Shown here piece after piece: positions 14,525 through 22,075 of a stretch of 54,719 bases of DNA. The DNA comes from a virus, in the IMG/VR virus record IMGVR_UViG_3300042691_012197, positions 1 through 54,719 of that record, one strand, 5' to 3'. Positions within the stretch are counted from its first letter, which is position 1; the number at the start of each line of letters is the position of its first letter. The position numbers and the translations under genes are program-made. The notes under the pieces were generated by a model, which was given only the letters and a program-made list of their open reading frames with translations, ran no database searches and was not told where the DNA came from.

Positions 14525-14705
14525 AATTATGGGAACGATCTTAGATCATTGGTTTTATCCTCCCAAGCTGTAAAGAAAGTTAGAACAGCGCATGAGGTTA
14601 TCCTCACCTGACTCCCCCTACCAGAAGGGCAACAGGAGACGCCAAGTTGAACTGCACCTATAACGAATACAAGCCCCTTGACAAAATGTCGGGGGCTTTA
14701 TTTTT
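14525..14705 (+). ncRNA. Candidate phage small RNA
   Basis: About 180 bases between a promoter (14495-14522) and a strong intrinsic terminator (14671-14705) contain no credible ORF. The stretch is richer in G and C than the AT-rich region before it. It contains short stems, for example TGAGG with CCTCA near 14592-14610. A promoter, structured non-coding segment and terminator in series suggest an independently transcribed small RNA. Family unknown. Confidence 0.4.
14671..14705 (+). terminator. Strong intrinsic terminator
   Basis: AAGCCCC (14671-14677) pairs with GGGGCTT (14692-14698), and an inner GACA/TGTC stem extends it; TATTTTTG follows. It separates the candidate small RNA from the next promoter. 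Confidence 0.85.
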
Positions 14706-14717
14706 GTAAAATAGTTG

Positions 14718-14745
14718 TTGACATTGTGTATGTATATGGTATGAT
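14718..14745 (+). promoter_or_regulatory. Strong rightward early promoter
   Basis: TTGACA (14718-14723), a 16-base spacer, TATGAT (14740-14745) preceded by TGG. It is positioned to drive the run of small genes 14777-16510. Confidence 0.85.
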
Positions 14746-14776
14746 TAAATTAAGGGAAACAAATAGAGTAATTAAA

Positions 14777-14929
14777 ATGACCTTCTCACTACTTGCATTA
14801 GTTGCAGTTATAGCTTACTTTACAATTGGTATGGTAGCTTTAATATCCGAGATTGGTAGAGCCGAGAGCGCTATCCAAGCTAAAAAAGACAAAATTAAAC
14901 AAAAAACTGGATTTGATATAGACCGGTAG
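14777..14929 (+). CDS. Small membrane protein, first early gene
   Basis: 50 residues from the ATG at 14777; a longer frame from 14678 runs back through promoter and terminator and is rejected. One transmembrane helix (about 2-25: FSLLALVAVIAYFTIGMVAL) is followed by a charged cytoplasmic-type tail (KKDKIKQKTGF). The ribosome site is weak. As the first gene after a strong early promoter it may modify the host membrane or exclude other phages; this is inference. Confidence 0.6.
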   Translation: MTFSLLALVAVIAYFTIGMVALISEIGRAESAIQAKKDKIKQKTGFDIDR

Positions 14930-14939
14930 GCAGGTTACA

Positions 14940-15383
14940 ATGGCAGACAATATGACACCATCAGAATTCTTCGATTACAATACACTAGATACACTAGTGT
15001 ATGCTGATACTCCAAGATTCTTTAGCTTGATCCAATACAAGAATGGGTTAGGTGACTATGCTGTAAGAGTATTTGGTGAGGGTACGCGTTACTCTATACC
15101 AGATCTAATAGCTGAAAAACCATCACGCTATCAATATGATTCTACTACTGGTTATGTATTTTTATGTACAGACCTATATGTTAGCAGATTGTTTGACATA
15201 CGTGATGCAGATGACAGACAGATGGCAATTGATTCTGCTATAGTGGACCTAACACGAGGTGATTACTATACCACAGTGGAGAATGAGCTAATAATATTCG
15301 AGGAAGATATCTTTCATGATAATATAAAAGACATAGTAGTTACGCAAGTAGAAGATAGCATATATAGAGGAGATTACGAATGA
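14940..15383 (+). CDS. Hypothetical early protein
   Basis: 147 acidic residues (MADNMTPSEFFDYNTLDTLV..., ending YRGDYE) with no recognised domain or membrane segment. It is second in the rightward early operon; CAGG precedes the ATG. The next ORF starts within its stop codon. Many T7-like early proteins of this kind inhibit host functions, but nothing here shows that directly. Confidence 0.6.
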   Translation: MADNMTPSEFFDYNTLDTLVYADTPRFFSLIQYKNGLGDYAVRVFGEGTRYSIPDLIAEKPSRYQYDSTTGYVFLCTDLYVSRLFDIRDADDRQMAIDSAIVDLTRGDYYTTVENELIIFEEDIFHDNIKDIVVTQVEDSIYRGDYE

Positions 15384-15532
15384 TTATAAACAATGAACAT
15401 GATTACTATAATGCAGCTGATTTGATTATACGAATTCGGGAATCGGATCTGGATGACGATCATAAAATAGAATTATGCCTTGTTGTATTAAAGGCAATGG
15501 AGTATTACCTTGAAATAGGAGGCACAATATGA
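15380..15532 (+). CDS. Small acidic early protein
   Basis: 50 residues (MIINNEHDYYNAADLIIRIR..., ending EIGGTI), helical and acidic. ATGA overlap with the stop of the gene before and with the start of the gene after implies translational coupling. A GGAGG inside its own 3' end serves the next gene. Function unknown. Confidence 0.55.
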   Translation: MIINNEHDYYNAADLIIRIRESDLDDDHKIELCLVVLKAMEYYLEIGGTI

Positions 15533-15666
15533 TAAGTAAAATATTAACAATAACATTAGCAATAACTTTCTGTTTAACTTACATCAACTTCACTGTCCAG
15601 GTAATTAAACATCTACCACAAGAGAGTAAAGAGATACTTATAGCTGTTGCACGAGGTTTGAAATGA
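15529..15666 (+). CDS. Small membrane or exported early protein
   Basis: 45 residues with an N-terminal hydrophobic segment (ILTITLAITFCLTYINF, about 5-21) and a polar tail. It is preceded by a good GGAGG and overlaps both neighbours by four bases. The cysteine at about 15 is not in a clear lipobox. Function unknown. Confidence 0.55.
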   Translation: MISKILTITLAITFCLTYINFTVQVIKHLPQESKEILIAVARGLK

Positions 15667-15905
15667 CACAAATGGAACGTTTAATTGATGAAATATGTAT
15701 CAAGATAGGTATAGAACATCTACCAATAGGCTCACTTGAATTACGCACTGTAGATACACATCTACTGGCCATTATTACAGGAAAAGGGCTACAAGGATGC
15801 TCCCTACTATGGGAAGATGCACTTACTGTACCCGTAAAGGTGATAGTTAAAGACATCAGAACACATCTAGAACAATACGTATACTCAGGAGCTGGTAGGA
15901 TATGA
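15663..15905 (+). CDS. Hypothetical early protein
   Basis: 80 residues, mixed alpha/beta in appearance (MTQMERLIDEICIKIGIEHL..., ending YSGAGRI). It is coupled to its neighbours by four-base overlaps. No domain recognised. Confidence 0.6.
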   Translation: MTQMERLIDEICIKIGIEHLPIGSLELRTVDTHLLAIITGKGLQGCSLLWEDALTVPVKVIVKDIRTHLEQYVYSGAGRI

Positions 15906-15973
15906 TACCCTTCTTATACACTTACCTTATACTAATGATAATAACCCTAATTTGGATGATACATCATGACTAG
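15902..15973 (+). CDS. 23-residue membrane peptide
   Basis: MIPFLYTYLILMIITLIWMI plus HHD: almost entirely one transmembrane helix. The GGTAGGATATG context gives a ribosome site, and both ends overlap neighbouring genes. It is credible because the overlaps are exact, but very short. Confidence 0.4.
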   Translation: MIPFLYTYLILMIITLIWMIHHD

Positions 15974-16295
15974 AAAGATAGAAAACCCACCAATTACATA
16001 CACAGTTAGTGGCTTTGCAGTTAAGGGCCGTAAGTACAAGACTAACTTAGTTGAACGTGGTATATTTAATCCAATACCCGTTAAACTCCATGTGACTGAC
16101 GCTGATGCACCTATATTCCTATCTGAATCTAAGAAGATAGAGTATGGTATTCATAGAGTTATAACCAACCAACTACATCATGAAGATTATATATGGATTG
16201 TAGATAATAAGACTAATCCATTGGCTGATGACCGAGCTTTCTTGACTAATGAGATGGTTGCATTACGTATACTTAACAATGATATGAGGTTGTAA
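15966..16295 (+). CDS. Hypothetical early protein
   Basis: 109 residues (MTRKIENPPITYTVSGFAVK..., ending ILNNDMRL) with beta-rich appearance and no recognised domain. It overlaps the peptide gene upstream and shares TAATG with the next gene. Confidence 0.6.
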   Translation: MTRKIENPPITYTVSGFAVKGRKYKTNLVERGIFNPIPVKLHVTDADAPIFLSESKKIEYGIHRVITNQLHHEDYIWIVDNKTNPLADDRAFLTNEMVALRILNNDMRL

Positions 16296-16510
16296 TGTTA
16301 GAGAAAGACCAACTATTTGTACTCAAAGGTGATATAGATAAGTATTATCGAGTAGTAAAGACAGTACACGAAGCTAGACTTAAACCATGGCGTTATAGTA
16401 GTACGGGTGAGATGGTAGCAGACTTATTAAAGAGGAAGTATATTGAACCTATAAGTGTATTACGATTCTATAGTAACGATATGCCATCATTCACATGGCT
16501 AGAGTTATAG
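16295..16510 (+). CDS. Hypothetical early protein, last in operon
   Basis: 71 residues (MLEKDQLFVLKGDIDKYYRV..., ending SFTWLEL). It starts inside the stop of the preceding gene (TAATG). It is the last ORF before about 400 bases without a rightward gene. Function unknown. Confidence 0.55.
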   Translation: MLEKDQLFVLKGDIDKYYRVVKTVHEARLKPWRYSSTGEMVADLLKRKYIEPISVLRFYSNDMPSFTWLEL

Positions 16511-16691
16511 GTAATAACAGTGTAAGAAACAGTAAGTGATATCAGTAGTAGTGTAATGGATTCGGGTAGACTTAGAACTACCCTTATCTATGTGTACATA
16601 TAGCTAGAGGTCAGGTAATACCTGGCTTGTAACTAACTCTATGACATTGTAGTCTAGGATAGTATACTCCTATCCTCAAACATTAGTATAA

Positions 16692-16749
16692 CCCCCTCCT
16701 GCGGAAACAGTGTCCATTCTACGCGGAGTTTGAAGGGGGATACCCCCGG
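16692..16749 (+). ncRNA. GC-rich structured element
   Basis: CCCCCTCCTGCG (16692-16703) can pair with CGCGGAG (16722-16728) and AGGGGG (16734-16739) to form a long interrupted stem around an 18-base loop. GATACCCCCGGG follows and can compete for the G-run. It stands out from the AT-rich surroundings. It may be a terminator-like or regulatory RNA; there is no downstream U-tract. Confidence 0.35.
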
Positions 16750-16857
16750 GAATCTGGCCACCCACCCCGTGCACTATGTGATGGAACCTACACACAAGTA
16801 TAATATTTTAGATTTTCCCTGTAATTTCATTCTAATGGCCTTTTTAGAAGCATCTAA

Positions 16858-16888
16858 TAAAAAAGGCTAGATTATCATATCCAGCCTC
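16858..16888 (-). terminator. Leftward terminator for HNH transcript
   Basis: On the minus strand GGCT-GAT and ATC-AGCC form a hairpin followed by six T residues. It ends the transcript of the HNH gene and the 51-residue gene. Confidence 0.65.
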
Positions 16889-16911
16889 TAGTTTCATTCT
16901 GTACGTGCATC

Positions 16912-17067
16912 CTATTCAATTTCTTGCACTATCTCACAATTCTCTACTACTTCTACTAAATTCTTTAAATTGTACACCAAGTCATCTTTATCAGCGTTTT
17001 GCTCATAATCTTCTAATATTAAATGTAGTGCGGAAAGCACCTGGTAGTCATATACTTTATTACTCAT
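16912..17067 (-). CDS. Small acidic protein downstream of HNH gene
   Basis: 51 residues (MSNKVYDYQVLSALHLILED..., ending EIVQEIE), helical and acidic. The ATG follows the HNH stop codon directly. A terminator lies after it. It forms a two-gene leftward unit with the HNH gene inside otherwise rightward DNA. Function unknown. Confidence 0.5.
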   Translation of the reverse strand: MSNKVYDYQVLSALHLILEDYEQNADKDDLVYNLKNLVEVVENCEIVQEIE

Positions 17068-17514
17068 TTACTTACCCAATTTATTTATCATGTGATTAAT
17101 ATAAGCTAGATCTTTATAATATTGCTCAATCTCTTTTTTATTCTGAGCTTTAATCTGCCTATTCTTTTTAGAGTTAAGTAGCCCTGTCATCTTAGCATGA
17201 TGCATATTGGCTTTGTGAGTAACTAACTCTAGGTTAGATGGATGATTGTTTGTTTTTACACCATCAATATGATTTACTTCTAACCCCTTTCGATAGTTCG
17301 GTAATATAACTTCAGCTACAAGGGAGTGTACGGCTTTTGGTTTAGCTTTAGATGAATAGTATCCAACTGGGTATAGATAAACCATATAGTAACCATGACT
17401 GTTTTTATACTGTTTCAACTCTTGGTTAGTTTCAGTAACTACTATATGGACAGAGTTAGCCTTAAGGATTATGTGATACTTATCATTGATTTTATATTTG
17501 GTTTTATAAGGCAT
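17068..17514 (-). CDS. HNH homing endonuclease
   Basis: 148 residues from the ATG at 17514, chosen because the 16 residues upstream look non-conserved; the ribosome site is poor either way. The HNH core is VHSLVAEVILP...EVNHIDGVKTNNHPSNLELVT (about residues 72-115), followed by KANMHHAKMTG: a free-standing mobile HNH nuclease. It stands alone on the minus strand between rightward early and late genes, as intronless homing endonucleases often do. It is unrelated in layout to the HNH-DUF5681 proteins. Confidence 0.8.
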   Translation of the reverse strand: MPYKTKYKINDKYHIILKANSVHIVVTETNQELKQYKNSHGYYMVYLYPVGYYSSKAKPKAVHSLVAEVILPNYRKGLEVNHIDGVKTNNHPSNLELVTHKANMHHAKMTGLLNSKKNRQIKAQNKKEIEQYYKDLAYINHMINKLGK

Positions 17515-17832
17515 CACTAGTCTTCTCTCCCAGTGTATCGTTAGAATAGATCGTCTGTTCACATTTGAGAGCGGAGCGATCGGAAGCGGAAGCGTATTAA
17601 TTAGAAATCCGTTCTTATGTTAAAGGTACTATATTCAGAGACCCTTGTCAATAGGATTTGAACATCGTTTAATATTTATTTTCTTACAATATCTTACATT
17701 TTACTTCTCTCTGATCATTACATGGTATAGACCCACCTCATTACTTAACGTAATTCGGTAAGGGAGTAGTGGACCATTTGATAGATAAGAGCGGGCTGCT
17801 ACAGTAGTATACTCACAGACCGCTCAAAGTAG
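17515..17832. other. Noncoding stretch with hairpin
   Basis: No credible ORF. GAGCGG (17789-17794) and CCGCTC (17820-17825) flank a 25-base loop, forming a stem-loop seven bases before the promoter at 17833. The rest is featureless AT-rich sequence with a short G+C patch near 17560-17590. Confidence 0.45.
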
Positions 17833-17860
17833 TTGACAGTAGTAACGCTTATGGTATTAT
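17833..17860 (+). promoter_or_regulatory. Rightward promoter before late genes
   Basis: TTGACA (17833-17838), a 16-base spacer, TATTAT (17855-17860) preceded by TGG. It drives the 63-residue membrane protein gene and possibly reads toward the terminase. Confidence 0.8.
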
Positions 17861-17891
17861 ATAAGTAAGATTAATTTTAAAAGAGACTTTT

Positions 17892-18083
17892 ATGTATGTA
17901 AGATTTAATTATTGGACTTCCTTAATATCCATGCTACTAGCTTTTATATTCGGGGCTTTGGCATTAGGGGCAGGTAAGATACTACTAGGGATGCTATTAA
18001 TCGGGGCTTCTATATTTGTATTTCACTTTGAATTTAGACATGCGCTTGACAACTACCTACGTATGTATTATAATAAAAAATAG
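17892..18083 (+). CDS. Small two-helix membrane protein
   Basis: 63 residues with two hydrophobic helices (about 8-27 and 29-46) and a basic C-terminus (LRMYYNKK). AAGAGAC lies before the ATG. It is expressed from its own promoter and followed by a terminator at 18141. It might be a second holin-like or host-membrane protein; no family recognised. Confidence 0.6.
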   Translation: MYVRFNYWTSLISMLLAFIFGALALGAGKILLGMLLIGASIFVFHFEFRHALDNYLRMYYNKK

Positions 18084-18140
18084 GGGGCATGACAAGGGCT
18101 CCCTACCTTAGGGCGTCTCGCGGCTAAAGGCGTCAACATG

Positions 18141-18170
18141 GGCCCACCTTAAAAAAGTGGGCTCTTTTAT
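18141..18170 (+). terminator. Intrinsic terminator before terminase
   Basis: GCCCAC (18142-18147) and GTGGGC (18157-18162) form the stem; TCTTTTATTTC follows. Upstream, 18090-18138 contains further pairing (CCCTA with TAGGG; GGCGTC repeated), so a short structured leader RNA may precede it. Confidence 0.75.
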
Positions 18171-18235
18171 TTCTTATCACCACAGATGATAATAAGAAAT
18201 GCCGCTATTATCGATTTTAAAAGAGTTTGCAACTA

Positions 18236-19567
18236 ATGACCAAAAAAGTACTTAAATCCAATTATGTACCGCAGGAATGGCAAGCGGAAATCCACCAGAA
18301 CCTAAAACGTTTTAACGTACTAGTCGTACCTAGGCAGGCTGGTAAAACTACACTATCTATTAACGAATTATTATTTCAAGCTTTACAATGTGATAGGCGC
18401 AGACCTCAGTATGCATACCTTGCACCAGAAAAGGCGCAGGCCAAGAAAATTGCCTGGGGTAACTTTAAAGATTATGCTTCTTTTATTCCTGACATTAAAT
18501 TTAATGAAGCTGAGCTAAAAATAACATTTACTAATATACACGGACATGAAACAACTATTTATATTGAAGGTGCTGATAATCCTGATCGTTTACGGGGGCT
18601 TTATCTTGACGGCATCATTTTAGATGAGATTGCACAAATGCCGGAATCTATTTGGCATAAAGTTCTAGTTCCTACTATCTCTACTAGGGATGGGTGGGTA
18701 ATATTTATTGGTACACCTAGTGGGCGAAATCTATTCTACCGTTTGTATGTACAAGCTACAGAAGATGATAGTGGTATATGGTATTCTAAGAAATGGGAAG
18801 GGTCCGCACTTGTCGAATCGGGACTATCATCTACGTACACTAAAGAGTTTCTAGCTACTCAAAAAGCCTTAATTGATGAGGAAGCCTTTTTGCAAGAATA
18901 CGAAACCTCATGGGATGCTGCTGTTAAAGGAGCTTATTATGGTAAAACTCTTGCAATGCTACGTAATAATGGTAGCATAGGATTTTATCCCCACAATCCT
19001 AGGGTCCCTGTCATAACATCTTGGGACTTAGGTTCTAATGATGCTACTGCAATATGGTTTGCACAACAAGAGGATGGCCTAATTAAAATTATTGACTACT
19101 ACGAAGAGCAAGGGGCAACCATACAATTTCATACCAACAATATATTAAATAAACCTTACAAGTACGACTACCACATTTTTCCGCACGACGTATATCAAAC
19201 TCACTGGGGACAAGGGCGGACGCGTATCGATCAGCTTAAAGACGCTTTAGGCGGCAGTAAAATCAAGGTACTACCCAAATTACCAGTAATAGATGGAATA
19301 AATGCAGTTAGAGTATTTTTGCAAACATGTAAATTTAATGCTAAAATGGTCGATAAAGGATTAGATGCACTCTTTTTATATCGATCTGATTACAAAGATA
19401 ACGTAGGTGTATTCCAACAAGTCCCAAAACATGATTGGACCTCGCATGCTGCTGATAGTTTTCGTTATTTAGCCACTGGTATGAAACGATTTAAATCCGA
19501 CATTATGTTTAATAATGAAATTAACCCTAAGTTTATGCAATATGAGGACTTTAACCCTCTTGACTAA
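18236..19567 (+). CDS. terL: Terminase large subunit
   Basis: 443 residues from the ATG at 18236 (a TTG nine bases upstream is in frame). ATPase: Walker A PRQAGKT near 34, Walker B GIILDEIAQ near 132, coupling motif GTPSG near 161. Nuclease: SWDLGSNDATAIWF near 261 and SHAADSFRY near the end, giving the RNase H-like acidic residues. It cuts concatemers and pumps DNA into the prohead. It opens the virion module; no small subunit gene is adjacent. Confidence 0.95.
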   Translation: MTKKVLKSNYVPQEWQAEIHQNLKRFNVLVVPRQAGKTTLSINELLFQALQCDRRRPQYAYLAPEKAQAKKIAWGNFKDYASFIPDIKFNEAELKITFTNIHGHETTIYIEGADNPDRLRGLYLDGIILDEIAQMPESIWHKVLVPTISTRDGWVIFIGTPSGRNLFYRLYVQATEDDSGIWYSKKWEGSALVESGLSSTYTKEFLATQKALIDEEAFLQEYETSWDAAVKGAYYGKTLAMLRNNGSIGFYPHNPRVPVITSWDLGSNDATAIWFAQQEDGLIKIIDYYEEQGATIQFHTNNILNKPYKYDYHIFPHDVYQTHWGQGRTRIDQLKDALGGSKIKVLPKLPVIDGINAVRVFLQTCKFNAKMVDKGLDALFLYRSDYKDNVGVFQQVPKHDWTSHAADSFRYLATGMKRFKSDIMFNNEINPKFMQYEDFNPLD

Positions 19568-19588
19568 TCAAATATCGTGTGGTATTAT
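19560..19588 (+). promoter_or_regulatory. Promoter for head genes
   Basis: TTGACT (19560-19565) overlaps the terminase stop. A 17-base spacer leads to TATTAT (19583-19588), preceded by TGG. It lies 30 bases upstream of the next gene. Confidence 0.7.
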
Positions 19589-19617
19589 TAAAGTTTTCCA
19601 GTATATGAGGTTTTAAC

Positions 19618-19965
19618 ATGGGTTTCGCAACAGCATTATTAGGCGGTTTAGGCGGAGCGGGTGGTTTAGGATCCGCGCTTTCTACAATAGGTAGTTTATT
19701 TGGGGCCGTCTCTTCTTTTATGGGTGGGTCTGAAAAAGAAGTATCAATGCCACAAGCAGTAAATGTCGGACCAAGTACTCCAACACCAGATTTACCAGCT
19801 AATCCAGCTACAATTTTATCTTCAGACGAAAATCAAGCCATTTCTGATATTGAAAAACGTAGATTAGCAGCCGGTAGAAAAAAAACAAATGCACAATCAA
19901 CTACACTAGCTGGTGATAATACTGGAAATGGCGCAGTTGAGAGAGTTACATTATTAGGAGGTTAG
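19618..19965 (+). CDS. Small Gly/Ala-rich virion-module protein
   Basis: 115 residues. A hydrophobic glycine-rich N-terminus (MGFATALLGGLGGAGGLGSA) leads to a polar middle and the end RVTLLGG. The N-terminus could be membrane-active or a packing segment. Its end and the KT..STTL pattern are shared with the next gene. Such small proteins commonly lie between terminase and portal genes of podoviruses. Function unknown. Confidence 0.6.
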   Translation: MGFATALLGGLGGAGGLGSALSTIGSLFGAVSSFMGGSEKEVSMPQAVNVGPSTPTPDLPANPATILSSDENQAISDIEKRRLAAGRKKTNAQSTTLAGDNTGNGAVERVTLLGG

Positions 19966-19966
19966 T

Positions 19967-20185
19967 ATGGGGTTTTTTAGTGGTTTAATGGGTGGCGGAG
20001 GCGGTGGTGAACAACAAGTTATTTATCAACCTGCTGCAGCTGCACCAGCTCCATTAGCAGCAGCTTCAATATCAGAAAAAGCATCACCAACACCAGTTGG
20101 TGGAGAAGAAGCACTAAAAGCTAAAAGAGCTAAAACGTCGTCATTACTCTCTAGTGACACGGGGTCTACCTTACTTGGAGGGTAA
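19967..20185 (+). CDS. Small Gly/Ala-rich protein, relative of the preceding gene
   Basis: 72 residues (MGFFSGLMGGGGGGEQQVIY..., ending STLLGG) starting one base after the previous stop. The shared glycine-rich start and LLGG end suggest duplication or convergent assembly signals. It directly precedes the portal gene. Confidence 0.6.
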   Translation: MGFFSGLMGGGGGGEQQVIYQPAAAAPAPLAAASISEKASPTPVGGEEALKAKRAKTSSLLSSDTGSTLLGG

Positions 20186-21769
20186 ATGGACAAAAATATA
20201 ATGCGCGCAACAAAGCGCCTAGACAAACTAAAAACTGATAGGAAAAACGTAGAGAACGTTTGGCAAGAAATTGCTGATTATTGTGTAGTGCATTCATCCG
20301 ATTTTACGTCTACTAGACAAAGTGGTGATAATACAAGATCTAAAGGTACAATTGATATTACTGTAATGCAGGCTATTGATTATCTATCTTCTGCGTTACA
20401 CTCAGGTCTTACAAACCCATCTATGAAATGGTTTGATCTTAGAATGAAAGATTATAATCTTAATCAGAATCCCGAGCTTAGTCGTTTTTTAGAAAAAGCG
20501 CGTGATGATATGTTAGATTGTTTTAATAACTCCGGCTCAGCTTTTCCAGGTCAAAACCATGAAGTAATTCAATCTGTTGTTAGATACGGCCCAGGTTGTT
20601 TATTAGTTGAAGATATTCCAGGAAAAGGTATTAGATTTGCAGCTGTACATATTAGCGAGTTATATTTTAGTGAAAATGCATTTAGTCAAATAGATACAGT
20701 TTTTAGAGAATTTCAAATGACAGCGCGTCAAATTGAAGAAAGGTGGCCAAAAGAAACTTTACATAACAATATCCAAAAAGCGTGTGATTCAGAGCCAGAT
20801 AAAAAATTTAAAATTCTACATGTTGTAGAACCAAAAAGTGACGACGTTATGCCTAAAATGAAAGGGCATAATTTTGTTAGTACACATATTGACCTTGAAC
20901 ATAAACAAATTTTATCTACAGGTGGTTACTATGAAAACCCTTATATTATAGCAAGGTTTTCTAAAACAACGACTGAGGATTATGGACGCTCGCCTACATG
21001 GCAAGTTTTACCACAAGTTAAGTTGGTAAACAAACTCTTAACATCAATTGTAAAAGCTGCAGAATTTCGAACAGCCCCTCCACTGTTAGTTGCAGATGAT
21101 GGTGTTATGATGCCTCTCACTGCGAAGCCACATGCAATCATGTACGGCGGGCTATCAATGGACGGTACACCAAGAGTAGCACCTTTAAATGTAGGAGCTG
21201 ATTTAAATATTGGTAGTGAGTTACTGGCGGGTATCCAAAAAATAATAAGGGATTCATTTTTTATAGATCAATTAGTCTTTAGAGATGGACCTAGTATGAC
21301 AGCAACAGAGGTTGTACAACGTCAACAGGAAGCCTTAAAACTTTTAGGTCCGGCAATAGGAAGATTACAATCAGAATACCTAACCCCACTAATTAGTAAA
21401 GTATTTTCTATATATGCAAGGTCAGGTCGTTTTGGACCAATTCCAGAAGCTTTAAAAAAGAATGAATACGAAATATCGTATATTGGCCCAGTACCAATGT
21501 TACAGAAAGCTACCGATATTCAAAAGTTTCAGCAATTTCTGGGGTCAGTAAGTCCGCTATTACAAATTAACCCACAAGTATTAGATAACTTTGATTTTGA
21601 TACTGCAGCTAGAAAAATAGCAGATAGTTTAAATGTCTGGAAAGATATACTTAGAGACCCACAAGAAGTAGCGGCAATGCGTCAACAAGAGCAACAAGCT
21701 CAACAGGCACAAATGGCAATGAATCTAGCTCAGCAAGCTGGACAAATAACTGAAACATTTAATAAGTAG
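20186..21769 (+). CDS. Portal (head-tail connector) protein
   Basis: 527 residues, close to T7 gp8 (536). The head-tail connector pattern is seen: early RLDKLKTDRKNVENVWQEIA, IDYLSSALHSGLTNPSMKWF near 67, and SMTATEVVQRQQEALKLLGP near 371, a conserved portal element. The glutamine-rich C-terminus (QEQQAQQAQMAM) is typical. Twelve copies form the ring through which DNA passes. The ATG follows the previous stop directly. Confidence 0.92.
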   Translation: MDKNIMRATKRLDKLKTDRKNVENVWQEIADYCVVHSSDFTSTRQSGDNTRSKGTIDITVMQAIDYLSSALHSGLTNPSMKWFDLRMKDYNLNQNPELSRFLEKARDDMLDCFNNSGSAFPGQNHEVIQSVVRYGPGCLLVEDIPGKGIRFAAVHISELYFSENAFSQIDTVFREFQMTARQIEERWPKETLHNNIQKACDSEPDKKFKILHVVEPKSDDVMPKMKGHNFVSTHIDLEHKQILSTGGYYENPYIIARFSKTTTEDYGRSPTWQVLPQVKLVNKLLTSIVKAAEFRTAPPLLVADDGVMMPLTAKPHAIMYGGLSMDGTPRVAPLNVGADLNIGSELLAGIQKIIRDSFFIDQLVFRDGPSMTATEVVQRQQEALKLLGPAIGRLQSEYLTPLISKVFSIYARSGRFGPIPEALKKNEYEISYIGPVPMLQKATDIQKFQQFLGSVSPLLQINPQVLDNFDFDTAARKIADSLNVWKDILRDPQEVAAMRQQEQQAQQAQMAMNLAQQAGQITETFNK

Positions 21770-21775
21770 GTAACT

Positions 21776-22075
21776 ATGTTTGGAGGAACAGTGAAAGATA
21801 TACTTAAAAAATTCTTTGGAATAAGGCCACAGGCAAATTTAGAATTGGCCGAAGCCTATCAAAAAGTCATGAATACACCTGAAGGAGAGAAGGTATTGAC
21901 AGATCTCTTAAAATTTAGTACAATATTTGATGTTGACTACTCTCAAAAAGACTTATACAACGCAGCTTATAATGAAGGTTTAAGACGAGTTGGATTAAGA
22001 ATATTAAGTTTTATTAATATTGAAGTAGAAGCATCTCGTAAAACTAAAATCAACCAAGATCAGGATTATAATTAA
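21776..22075 (+). CDS. Bbp19-like virion-module protein
   Basis: 99 residues between portal and scaffold. The segment NTPEGEKVLTDLLKFSTIF followed by YNEGLRRVGLRILSFI resembles the Bbp19-like phage domain often found at this place. Its role in the particle is not established. The stop overlaps the scaffold start (TAATG). Confidence 0.6.
   Translation: MFGGTVKDILKKFFGIRPQANLELAEAYQKVMNTPEGEKVLTDLLKFSTIFDVDYSQKDLYNAAYNEGLRRVGLRILSFINIEVEASRKTKINQDQDYN

Larger units (their letters stand above)
16511..16911. other. Noncoding stretch with structured GC-rich island
   Basis: No credible gene on either strand. The left part (to 16690) has several short inverted repeats such as CAGGTAATACCTG and GGATAGTATACTCCTATCC. 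A GC-rich stem region follows at 16692-16749, then a further C-rich run, and a leftward terminator near 16858-16888. Confidence 0.5.

Noticed and set aside
14525-14705. tRNA or tmRNA in the noncoding segment
   Set aside because: No acceptor-stem pairing, T-loop consensus or CCA end could be found. No tRNA was recognised by eye elsewhere in the window.
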